Shown in pieces: positions 34,466-44,736 of a stretch of DNA of 64,000 nucleotides. The stretch lies in assembly GCA_029339195.1 (NCBI GenBank), contig JAPTJF010000002.1:477341-541340 (forward strand). The letters are read 5' to 3'. The first letter of the stretch is position 1, and every line of letters starts with the position of its first letter. Source of the DNA: Micractinium sp. NFX-FRZ. Taxonomy: Eukaryota; Chlorophyta; Trebouxiophyceae; Chlorellales; Chlorellaceae. A program made the position numbers and the translations under genes. Below the pieces are notes generated by a model. The model saw only the letters and a list, made by a program, of their open reading frames with translations. It had not been told where the DNA came from and ran no database searches.

Positions 34466-37400
34466 AGCTGACGCTTGCGCCACAGCACCCACGTCAGCAC
34501 CCCCGCCATGGCCGCAATGAGGAGGGTGTCCCATTGTGCGGCCACGGGCAGCCCTGGCGCACGCCGCTGCAGCTGGTGTTGCCCCACCAGCCGCTCACCG
34601 CTGGCGGCTGCGGGGCGGCCGCCGCCCCCGCTGCCGCCGCACACCCTCAGGCACGCGGCCAGCAGGCGCAGCAGGGGTGCCAGCAGGAGGCGCAGGCGCA
34701 GCCAGTGGAGGGCCAGGAAGGGGGGCATTGTAAAGGCCTCTGTGGGGGCGGTACTGATGGCCAGCTTGTACAGCCGTACCGCCTCGCTTGTGTTGCGTGG
34801 CAGGCCCAGCCCCCGCTCGTGCAGCCACCCCAGGGTGAACAGACCCTCGATGCTGCCGGCAGCCGCTGCCCGCTGGTACAGCGTGACTGCGGCGGCGAGG
34901 TTGGAGCCTGCGGGGAGGGCAGATGGGGGCAGCATGGGTTGAGATGCTCAAAGGATGGCAAGGCAGCGTGGTGCACGAGGAAGGCAGGCAGGCCAGGACG
35001 CAGTCTGTGTGGCCAAAGCTTGCAAGGTGGTGGGCAATGTGGGCACCATGTGCTCTCCATTGTACCCCCACCCCCCCGCACCCCTTTGTAGCCTCCCCGT
35101 CTGCCTGCCCCCCAGCTCCCCACCCTTTCCCTCAGCCCCGCCCCCATCTCACCGCCAGGCAGGCCCAGCCGGCTGCCGTCCCAATGGGCGTGCGCCGCAA
35201 GCAGCATCCCCTCGCTGTAGTTGCGATCTGCGGCCCGCAGCCAGAGGGGCAGCGCCAGCGCGTGGCGCTCCGGGCCCACTTCCGCCGCCCCACGGTGCAG
35301 CAGCCAGGCGAGGTTGAGCATGGCGGTTGGGTTGCCCTGCTCCGCCAGCAGGGCGTAGCGCACAGCAGCGCCCCACGCGTCGCCCTCTGCAGGCACGGCA
35401 CCACAGTGGCACAGAGGCAGAGGGCGGCATGCACTGGTTGGCTGGGCGGCCATGCAGCTGGTGCCCGGGGTGGAGGAGGGGGGACCACCCAAGCATGCAT
35501 GGCATGCAGCGAAGAGCTGATGGCGTGTGTGAGTGCATGCAGTCACACAAGTGCTGCGCTGCCCGGGAATTAGGCAGCGACGGTACGCACGGAGCACTGC
35601 ACTTGCCTGCGTGGCGCTCCGCCGCCTCCTTGCCGCCGTCCCGCCAGCTGCCCGTCAGCGCCATGAACCGCCAGAACGTCTCGGCAGCCTGGGTCACGTT
35701 CTTGGGTGCGCCGTACAGGCCGTCGGCCAGCACCTGCAGCCACACAGGTCCCCACACCAGAGCATGCTTGTGGAGATGGGCGGGCAGGGCAGGCGGGTGT
35801 GGCGCGGCCCCAGCCATGCAGGCGGGGCAGGCTGGCCAGGTGGCGCCTCAGAACCAACTGTGTGCACAGGCTTGCAGGTGAGCCCATCAGATGCACCCAC
35901 TAACCCAGCGCTTACGACCCCACCACCGTGCCAACCCTGAAACGCTGCAGCCACCCCCACTCCCGCCCTCGCCCAGCCCGCTGCAGGCACGCACCACAAA
36001 GAGCTGGTGTGGGGCGCGCCAGCTGCCCAGCTCTGTCGAATTCCTAAACAGCTCGATGGCCTTGCTCATGTCGCGGCTCACACCATACCCGCCCTGCAGG
36101 CACAGCAGGCACAGCAGGCAGCCGGTGAGCGGCGGCAGGGCAGGGTGCACAACAGCAGCCACAATGGCTGGCAGGCAGGGCGGCAGCCGGCACACCGGCC
36201 AAGCAGGTTGCATGCGGCACCCTGGCCCCTGGCTGCTGCCCGTGCTGCGCGTGCTGCACCGCACCCGGCAAGGTGCGACCACAGCGCAAAGCATGACCGA
36301 GCCAACCACCCACGCACCTGATACATGGTGGCAAGGTTGTAGGCGGCGTCGTGGTCCCTGTCTGCCGCCATGGCAAAGTAGCGCAGCGCCTCGGTGTAGT
36401 TGACGGGCACGCCCTGGCCGTGGAAGTAGAGCACGCCTGCACAGGGCAGATGGCGGGGGCAGATGGCGCAGCGGCAGGGGAAAAGTTCGAAATATTGAAG
36501 CATGCAAGACTTCACGGATTCACTTCATTCAGGCAGTAACTGAGACGGCGCTTGCAGGTGGTGGTCTGGGCCAGGGATGTGCCACGCAAGGTCGGGGCAG
36601 GCAGGTTACGCAGCGCTTGGCGGTCCAGCACACTGAGCCATCAGTGCCAGCAGTGAGTGGCAGGGCGCACCTAGTCCGTTGAGCGCGGCGGGCAGCTGCT
36701 TGCCGGCGGCGGCGAGGAAGTGTTCGCGCGCTGCGGTGTAGTTTTGGGGGACGTGCATGCCGCGGATGTGCATGTAGCCAAGGTTGAACTGCAGAACGAC
36801 AGAAGGGAGATTAGGGGCCAAAAGGGGGGGGGGAAACCATTGGTGTGCCGGCAAGGCGCGCGTGTTTGGGTGTGTAGACAAGCCGTTGCTCCCTCAGCTG
36901 CACGCCCCTCGCCCTCCTCCCTCATGCCCGGTGCCCGACGTCTTACCCCATGCCCACCTGAGCTTACAGACCGCCCCACTGAGCCGCCGCCTGGCACACC
37001 CTGAAAGCCCCCCACACCGCAGCCCAGCCTGTTGATGCTCATGACGCAGGGCGCACACAACACAGGCCTTTCTGCGCGGCAGCAACCTCCCTCGTGGCAC
37101 CTCTGGGTGCCTCCCCACCTCCCCCACCCAGGTGCCTCCCCAACCCCCCCCCCCCCCCTCCCCCACACCCATCACCTGCCCGCCCCTGCACCCTGCGGTT
37201 CTATATCGCACCACCCACCTGAGCATACGGGTCTCCCCCCTGCGCCGCCAGCTGGAACTCCCTGAAGGCCCCCTCCAGGTTGCGCTCCACCCCCTGCCCC
37301 GTCAGCATGCGGTAGCCCAGCTGGCGGTGGGCCTCCACGTCACCCCTGCAGCGTGCACAGCACAGAGGCTCAGGCACCAGGTCAAACTGTGCCACGCCCG

Positions 37401-40192
37401 ATTTACACCAGACCAGGCCAGACAAGAGGCAACAACAAGTGGGTTGAGCAGGCGTGGTGCTCGCCCCGGCTGGGCTGCTAGTCTGGGCGAGCCAGGGAAG
37501 GGAGCCTCTTTTCCGTGGGCAGCACAGCACCCACTTCAACTCCGGGCCCAACTTCAGCTGCCCACACCACCTCTCTCCCCCTCTCACTGTCCGTCACGAA
37601 CCGAAGCAGACATGTGATGCAAACATGCGCCCACCTGGCTGCCAGGCTTGCAGTCCACACCACCTCTCTCTCTCTCTGCTCCCCTCCCCCCGTCTCTCTC
37701 TCTCTCTCTGTCACACACCCATGCACACGCGCGCCCACCTGGCCGCCAGGTCCTGCTCGAAGCTGAGGGTGTTGGGGTCCTCCCAGCCGGCGCCGGCGGG
37801 CTGGTAGGAGGCATCAATGTGCTTCAGCCGCAGGTGGCCTCCGCCCTCGTTGCTGCACAGAGACATTGGGAGGTGGGTGGGTACAGGGGAGGGGAGAGGC
37901 AAGGCAGAGAACATGGGTGCATTGAAACAGGGGAGCCAGAAGCTGCACCGGCAATCACAACAAACAACCTGCGCACAGCCGGGCCTGCTCGTATGCCCTC
38001 GGCCAGCCCGCCAGCAACCGGCAGCACACCCTCCCCCGCCCTTCCCACCTCTCCTCCTGGCTGGACTACAATCACGACCCTGATCTCCCCAGAGTACCTC
38101 GCTACCCCAGCCTCCCATCATACATCCCAACATGTCACCCCTACATCCCACCATCTACAACCCACCCACCCACCCGCTGACGGCGCCCGCCTCGTCCAGC
38201 ATGGCCAGCAGCTCCGGCCCCACCGCCTTGGCGTGCCTCAGCCCCTCCTCAGGCAGGAGCGGCACGCCCCGCCCGGTCAGGTACCGATCCGCCAGCGCAA
38301 GCTTGGCCTCCAGGCTGCCCACCAGCGCGGCGCGGTGCAGCACGCGCACGGCCAGCGAGTCGCTGCGCGGCAGGCCGTGGGCGGAGGCCAGGCCAGAGGC
38401 GAGAAGGGAGGCATATGTGAAGGCGGCATCTGAGAGGGGCACCAGCTCTGGGTGCCTGGTTGAGTCCAGCTGGAAAGTGCTGGCAACGTGTATCTGCGCC
38501 ACAGCCGGCTGCTGCTGCTGCTGCGCCTGCTGGGGGGCGGCAGCGGGGGCGGCGGTGGTGGCATTGGTGGTTGCGTTGCCAGCGCCAGCAGCGCCGGCTG
38601 CAACACTGGCGGCGGTGCCCTCCGTTGAGGCAAGAGAGTTGGCAGCAGTGTCAGCAGCAGCAGCATCTGTGGTGCTGGGTGGTGCTGCGTCCGCCGTAGA
38701 GGCCTCGCCGGATGGCCCTGCTGCACCACCATCCTGCACAGGTGCTGCCCCTGCCTCATCTCCCATGCTGCTGCTGCTGCTGCTGCCGCCAGAGCTGCCC
38801 TCGCTGCTGTTGCTGCCGGCGGCAGTGGTGGCTGCCTGCTCCTGGGCAGGCGCTGCCTGCTCCTGGGCAGCAGGTGCCGGCGCCGGCGGCAGCCGAGGCC
38901 GTGTGTAAGCCTGCCGCCTGTGTGCGCTCTCCCCCAGCGCTGCTTCAACCATCGCATCCAGCCTGCAGCGAGGAGAGGCACACACACATACACAGGAGCA
39001 CACTGTCAACAGCACCCCTGGCAGGCATGCAGCCAGGCCGCCGGCAGGCACAACTCCCCCTCAGCGGTTGGAAACTCCTCCCCTCCTCGCTGCAGGATGC
39101 ACGCGCTTGCTTGTCTCCATGCCCTCCCCTCCCTGGCTCACCACCCGTCTCCCTTCCCCTGCTCCCTACCCAGCTCGGCTGCCCTCGGCTCCAGTCAGCC
39201 TCACCTGGCATACATGGCCTGCAGCATGGCCACGCCTCGAGCCACGTCCACCCCCGCCTCATCCTTGGACCACCCCACCATGTCCTCCGCCTCTGCCAGC
39301 TCATCCTCTGCTGCATGCAGCCGTGCCTGCCTGTCTCCCTCCGCCTGCCGCTCAGCCTCGGCTGCAGCGGCGTCTGCGGCTGCCAGCTGCGCGTCCGTGG
39401 CTTCGGCGGCCGCCTGCGCGGCTGCCTCAACCTCGAGGTCAGTTTGCAGGGAGGGGGCGTCGGGCGAGGGAGGCTCTGTTGCCAGCTGCAGCGGCTGCCC
39501 CTCATGCGCCGGCTGCTCCTCGACCGGTGAGCCCTGCTGCAAGGGCGGGTGCTCGCCTTCTGACCGCACGGCCTGCTGCTGCTGCTGCTGCTGCTGCCCT
39601 TCCTCTGACTGCATGTGCTGCGGCGGCGGCGGCGGCGGCTGCTGCTCTTCAAGCTGCTCCTGCTGCAGCAGCTGCGCAGGGTCAGCGCCACCACCGCCTC
39701 TGGCACCTAGATCTGCAGCAAGCTGGTGGTGCTCTGTTGTGGTGGTGTCCAAGATGGCTTCTGCCAGCCCCTCCCGCCAGGAGCCCTGCCCAAGTGGAGC
39801 GGCGGCGCCCTCGCGGTGTGGCTGCGACTCTGCTGCTGCCGCGGTGCTGGTGGGGCGGTCGCTTGCCTCAGCCTCACTATTATTGTCGATCAGGCTAGGC
39901 ATCTGCAGATGGAAGAAGCGGGGGGGAGGGGGCCGCAGCAGCCAGCAGTCAGCACGCTGCCGGCAGCAGCGGGAGGGGCTAGCAGCCGCGTACCGCTGGC
40001 GCGGGCTTCGGCTCACTGCTCAGCGGGGTACCCCCCCTGGCAGGGCACCAACAATTGGCACCACCCCAATGCCAAGGCTCGCTGGGGAGGCGGCAGGCTT
40101 GCCTGTTGCGTGTCCGCGGCTTGGGCGCGGTGGACCGGCAGCACCAGCAGCAGTATAGAGGCTGCCAGGAAGGCAAATAAGACACCACGCAT
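34300..40192 (-). CDS. HRD3: HRD3/SEL1L-like ER-associated degradation protein
   Basis: Lumenal adaptor of the HRD1 ubiquitin-ligase complex that retrotranslocates misfolded ER proteins. Eleven exons (40192-40103, 39902-39205, 38962-38174, 37852-37739, 37345-37219, 36788-36671, 36436-36318, 36093-35995, 35733-35607, 35386-35153, 34907-34300) give about 1040 residues. Residues 1-25 are a signal peptide (FAFLAASILLLVLPVHRAQA). Residues 31-430 are Gln/Ala/Ser-rich and unlike the family. SEL1 repeats then run to about residue 890, for example GVLYFHGQGVPVNYTEALRY, FNLGYMHIRGMHVPQNYTAA and LGWLHERGLGLPRNTSEAVR. A single membrane helix lies near 965-982 (TLLIAAMAGVLTWVLW), followed by a polyglutamine cytosolic tail. 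This topology is that of HRD3/SEL1L. Introns 1 and 9 use GC donors (CAG|GCAAGC, CAG|GCAAGT). The start codons of this gene and HCF164 are 268 bp apart. Confidence 0.9.
34435..34467. repeat. CTG/CAG triplet tract encoding polyglutamine in HRD3
   Basis: About nine consecutive Gln codons just after the C-terminal membrane helix of the HRD3-like protein. Triplet tracts of the same type recur near 39570-39600 in its lumenal extension. Confidence 0.85.
37624..37750. repeat. Duplicated exon-end/donor sequence with CT microsatellite
   Basis: A segment matching the end of HRD3 exon 4 and its donor (37731-37750) recurs inside the following intron at 37627-37646 with one mismatch, 104 bp away. CT-repeat tracts lie between them (37661-37712). 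Confidence 0.75.
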
Positions 40193-40460
40193 GGCTGGTA
40201 GAGTCGGGGGAGCTGCTCAAGCCCCAAGGGCCACAGATGACTCGCAAAGAGGGTTCAAAGCCGCAAGTGAGGGGTTTGCAGGAGCCCTGGCCATTGGGTG
40301 CGCTCAGGAACCCGATGCACAAGGCAATGGACGTGGCCCCTGCGCCGGATTGTTTACCTGCCTGTCTTGCCAACCAGGCACTTCGCCACGCCTGGTGGTG
40401 TGGTGAGTCTTCCAACCATCACAGTGGCTCTTGCATCTCCATCCACTTGCACCTTGTCAC
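40193..40460. promoter_or_regulatory. Divergent promoter region, HRD3 / HCF164
   Basis: 268 bp between opposite start codons; must contain both promoters. No specific element recognised. Confidence 0.45.
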
Positions 40461-42293
40461 CATGCCTCTGGCCATGGCTCCTTGCACCCCCGCGCTGGGC
40501 GCGCGCCCGCGCTGGTTTGCTCGTGCACCGCCTGGCAGCCGCGCAGCCCGCCTGAGCGTGATCCGGCGCGCAAGCGATCAGCAGCAGGACCAGGAGGCGC
40601 AGCAAGCGGCGGTGCAGGAGCAGGCGGGGGCGGCGGCAGCAGCACCTCCGACGGCTCCCGCACCGGCGGCGGCGGCGCAGGAGCCCGCCAGCAGTGGCAA
40701 GGGCCTGTTGGCCGGCGGTGCCGTGGGCCTGGGGGTGGCGCTTTTCCTAGCAGCACGTCTCACTGTGGGCGGCCCCTCCTTTGCGGCGTTGGAGGCAGAC
40801 GCAGTGCCGCTTGACATGGCGCTGCAGAACGGGCGGTGAGCACGGGGCGTGGGGGGTGGGCTCAGTGTTGTGCAGAGCCACGTGTGCAGGAGGCCGCCGG
40901 GCACGCTGTTGTTGTCCTGACAGGCATGGTGCCCTGCCTGCCTTCCTGTCCCTTGCCCTCCTGCGTGCTTGCCTGCTGCCGCTCGCTTTAATCGTGCCAG
41001 TACTTAGCAGCTCACACACACGCGATCACACGCCCACCCACGCCTGCAGGCCTACTGTGGTCGAGTTCTATGCAGGTGCGTGCAGATTTGCAATTTTGGG
41101 TGGATGGCGTGTCCTGCAGGTGGTGATGGGCCGCTGCTATTGTCATTGCGCCTTCTGTGTCCACAGCATCTATGCTGCCCTGCCCCAGTTGTATCGGGCC
41201 CTGATGCGCCCCTTTTGTTGCCAGACACCCCCTGCCTCGACCTTCATGGCAGGCACACGCCACCTCGCCCACGCACCTTTGTTCATATATGTTTACAAAC
41301 TGCTGCCCCGCAGACTGGTGCGAGGTGTGCCGGGAGCTGCTGCCGATCACTTATGAGCAGCAGCAGGCGTACCGCGGGCAGGTGCGCAAAGGGGCTGACG
41401 CTTGCTGCCGCGCGCCTGGCAAGAGTGGGAGGAGGGTGCTGCACGCTAGTCAAGCGTGGACGCTGCTGAGAAGTTTGGAACTACAAAAGCACGGCACGCT
41501 TTTGTGCACCCCCGCCGGCGCGCTGCCCACCTACCCGCCCACCCGTCTGGCCTGCTGCTGCCCCCTCCTCTGTGCGGCAGGCTCCCTCCCTGCCCCTTTC
41601 TCAATCTCTCCTTCTCTGTGCTGTCTGCACTGCCGGATCCACGCAGCCTATCTTGAATCTGCCCACCCCCTGCGCTGCCGCCTCCCCTCCCCCTGGCAGG
41701 TGAACTTTGTGGCCCTCAATGTTGAGAACCCCAAGTGGTCGCCCGAGCTGATGGAGTACGGGGTCAAGGGCATCCCAGAGGTGGGTGCTGGAAACTGTCT
41801 TTTGCTAGCAACTGGGGCCAGGCCCTGGCTGTGGTTCTTTGATTGGCGACCGGGGCCAGGCCTTAGCTGCAGTTTTTGAATGGTAACCGGGGCCAATGTC
41901 TTGTGCTTTGGGTCTTTGGCTGGGGGCCGGGCCCCGCTGCCCGGCCCTGCCCGCTGCCCGGCCCTCCCGCACTGCCGCCCGCCCCTCCCAAACGTCCCGC
42001 CTTCTCCGCCCCGCCTGCCGGCATCTGCCTTCCCCCTTTCCACACATTCCGCCCCTTCCCTCTGCCCCTCCGCCCCCCGCCCGCAGTTTGTGTTCCTGGA
42101 CGCCAGCGGCAAGCCTGTGGCGGCAGCCGTGGGCAAGCTGCCCCGCGAGGTGCTGGTGGGCAACACGCGGGCGCTGGCTGAGGGAGAGCCGCTGCCGTAT
42201 GCGCGCATCCAGGCGGCGGGGGCCTCGGGGCTGCAGCGCCCCGACGGCGCCATGGCGGGGCCACGCCAGGTGTCGCCCCTGGACCACTCCTGA
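40461..42293 (+). CDS. HCF164: HCF164-like thylakoid thioredoxin
   Basis: Membrane-anchored lumenal thioredoxin needed for cytochrome b6f assembly; it passes reducing power across the thylakoid together with CCDA. Five exons (40461-40834, 41050-41075, 41314-41381, 41700-41780, 42087-42293) give 251 residues. The first about 35 residues are a plastid transit peptide (RPRWFARAPPGSRAARLSV). An Ala/Gln/Pro-rich linker precedes one membrane helix (GLLAGGAVGLGVALFLAARL). The thioredoxin fold has the redox centre DWCEVCRELLP with Cys136 and Cys139; WCEVC is the HCF164 signature. The cis-proline segment GVKGIPE/FVFLD and the C-terminal strand are intact. Exon 2 is only 26 nt. Length matches plant HCF164. 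Confidence 0.93.
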
Positions 42294-42733
42294 GGGGCCG
42301 GCAGCGAGTTGGCATTGAGCTGGCCAGCTGAGCAGAGGGAAGCTAGGGAGCATGCTCAGCCAGCTGGTGTACTTCAACCCCCGACCTTGGAGATGTGACC
42401 TGAGTCGCTGCCTGGCGGCGCCGGGGCCTCTGCCGTGCACAGCGCCGATTTGATAACGATCTGAAGCCGCCCCCCCTGTATGATTGCCAACCCGCATTTC
42501 GTGTTCTTTCTTGTCCGGCCCCCCTTTCCCCCCATCTGATACAACCCTGCTGTATTTTGTACTAGTTGAGCGAGAGCCGGCTCATTTCGAGTGCGAACCG
42601 AGCCTGCCCACCGGGGTTGCAGCGCCTGCCCGTTGTGTCAGCCTGCTTTACAGCCATCTAGATGTAGCAAGGCGAACAGAGCTTCAAGCAGGGAGGCAGG
42701 CACAACACACCCTGGGTGCCCGTGATGTGTTGT
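42294..42733. other. Convergent intergenic region, HCF164 / BTB-A
   Basis: 3' flanks of two converging genes. TTACA at 42648-42652 is a TGTAA element on the minus strand for BTB-A. The stretch 42484-42590 resembles 44636-44730, the 3' flank of the second BTB gene, so the tandem duplication extends past the coding region. Confidence 0.55.
42648..42652 (-). terminator. Candidate TGTAA polyadenylation element, BTB-A
   Basis: TGTAA on the minus strand about 80 nt after the stop. Confidence 0.5.
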
Positions 42734-44014
42734 TCAGCCGGCTGCTTGCGCCGCCAGCTCCACGCCCGCTGGCGGCTTCAACAGGTGCGGGTGCGTGGTC
42801 GCCAGCAGCTGCTTTGTCGTCTCCATGTCGTGCCCCAGAGCGCACAGCTTGACGAGATGCGCCTGCTGCAGCCGCACCCGCGCCGTTTCCGCAGCCGCCA
42901 GCATGGGCTGGAAGTGGCGCCGATGCAGGTGGATGTCCTCCAGCAGCTGTGCCAGCTCAGCGCCTGGCCCCAGGCCCTCCACACCATCCACCATCTCCTC
43001 CTCTTCATCCTCATCATCATCCCCGTCCAGTGCCCGCTCCCGCAGCCCAAGACGGACCTGCATCTGCCGTGCCCGCCGCTCCATCTCCCGGATGTCCTCC
43101 ACATCCATCTCGGCAAACTTCCACTGCAGCTCAGCCCGATCCAGAGCCGTGCATGCCGCCCTGAGGTGTGCCGCCCGCTGCGCCTCCACAAAACGCCGGC
43201 TCTCGGCATGCTCCCTGTCCGCGTCCTCCTCCGCCTCTGCCCGCTGCCGCCGCTGAGCCGCAGCCGCCTCAGCCGCTGCATCCGCCGCATCTGCCGCCTC
43301 AATTGCAGCCACCAGCTCTGACAGTGCGTAGAAGCCTGCCTCTGTTTTGAGCTGCTGCCGCTCCAGCCGCCCCTCTGGCAGCGGCGGCACCTGGTTGTCC
43401 CGCAGGAAGGCCAGGATGGTGGAAAAGTGGGCGGGGTCCCTGCGGTGGGGGTGGGGGTGGGGGTGGGCAGGGGGTGGAGAGGCAGGCGCGCTTCACCCAT
43501 CCAGCAACACACTGAACATGCACAAATGGTATTGTGCGGCACACGATTCTGGATACCTGTGCTATTAAGGAAGAGCACGCAGAGGCAGCATATGCCCCCC
43601 ACCCTGCCCATGCCTGTGTCCCCCCTCCCCCCCAGGAAGCCCGCTCCGCCTGTCGAGGAAGGGGTGCCCCTGCCCGTCGGCCAGCCCCGCCTGCATGTCC
43701 CCCCTGAACATGGCCGCCAGCATCGAGTCGGGGTGCTTGGTCAGGGTGGAGCGGGTGGTGGTGAACAGCCTGCGTGGGGGGCGGGGTGGAGTGAGGGCGT
43801 GGGGAATGCAGGCGCAAGAAACTTGTGTGCAAGTTGTTGCTGGGGCGTTGCCCCATGGCGCTGCCCAGCGACGCTGGCACTGGCGGCAGGCGCCGAGGCA
43901 GTGGCGAGGGCTGGGAGGCCACCCCTCTTGCTTGCAGGCACCGCGCCCCCTTTGCTACCGCGCTCACCTGCCACCAACGTTGAGTGTCACCAGCTCAGGC
44001 GCCGGTGCCGACAT
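42734..44014 (-). CDS. KCTD-type BTB/POZ (T1) domain protein, copy A
   Basis: Likely oligomeric adaptor for a Cullin-3 ligase, as for KCTD proteins. Three exons (44014-43968, 43769-43650, 43439-42734) give 290 residues. The BTB/T1 domain starts LVTLNVGGRLFTTTRSTLTK, continues with DSMLAAMFRGDMQAG and GHPFLDRDPAHFSTILAFLR, and ends LKTEAGFYALSEL. This matches the KCTD consensus (LNVGG, FLDRDP, LxxEAxFY). The remaining about 185 residues are a charged, probably coiled-coil region with an acidic stretch. Intron 2 must use a GC donor (GACAG|GCGGAG) to produce the conserved FLDRDP. Exon 2 and its flanks are identical to copy B (see findings). No partner can be inferred. Confidence 0.88.
43613..43789. 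repeat. 177-bp identical block shared with 45693-45869
   Basis: The block covers BTB exon 2 and flanking intron on both sides. I find no mismatch over 177 bp, with a constant offset of 2080. Confidence 0.95.
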
Positions 44015-44736
44015 CGCGCGGTGCTGCCAAAAAACTCCCTGCAGCTAATAGCGCAATACGAGCGGCGAATGCTGCTCCCTCTTGATTGCTAGACAAGGTG
44101 CGACAACTGCTCCCAGCGTACGTCACCCCGCTCGACGTTGTTACCGCCCCTGCGCGCCACGTGGCTGCCGTTCACGCACTCTGCCATCTTGAGCGCTGCT
44201 GCGCCTACAATAGCCACAGCCAGGTCGGTTAATGCACTGTGCCCTGGTTATGCCTTGAGCTGCGCTGCGGCAGCTGCTCCTCCCGCAATGGAGTACAACC
44301 GTCCCGCAGGAAGGCCAGGATGGCGGGGAAGTGGGCGGGCCCCTGCAAGGAGGATGGGGGTGTGGGTGGACAGGCGGACAGGGCAAGGGGGCAGGTAACA
44401 ATGTGCTTGCGGGGCAGGCAGGGGAGACGAGCAGGCACTGGCGCAAGGCGTGCGGTAGCAGTGTGTGCGCAGCAAGCTTGAAGAGTGGCGTGCATGCTGT
44501 TCACTGTGACCGCCTCCCCACCCTGCGCCAGCTGCTGCACCCCATTGGGGCAGTGACGTGGCTGCCCGGCATCACCAGCACTTTGGGTGTGCACAGTGAC
44601 CACTTGAGGACCAACACACGCCGCCCTCCCCCTTTCATTGCCACCCCGCACTTCTTGTTCCTGCCTTCTCCCGCTGATGATGATTGTACTTCTTACAAGG
44701 TGAGCGACAGCCGGCTCAATCTGCTAGCTTAGCTTG
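44015..44736. pseudogene. Fragment of a third BTB gene in the A-B spacer
   Basis: On the minus strand at about 44233-44345 a frame reads GPAHFPAILAFLRDGCTPLR, matching the start of BTB exon 3. It then loses frame and stops at RSSRHNQGTVH. 44301-44339 (39 nt) is identical to 45418-45456 of copy B. Exons 1, 2 and the rest of exon 3 are missing. The spacer otherwise carries the copy B 3' flank and the copy A promoter. Confidence 0.75.
44693..44697 (-). terminator. Candidate TGTAA polyadenylation element, BTB-B
   Basis: TGTAA on the minus strand about 40 nt after the stop. Confidence 0.45.

Noticed and set aside
38920..40158. 412-residue plus-strand Ser/Cys-rich frame
   Set aside because: Antisense of HRD3 exons 2 and 3; composition is the complement of Gln/Ala codons.
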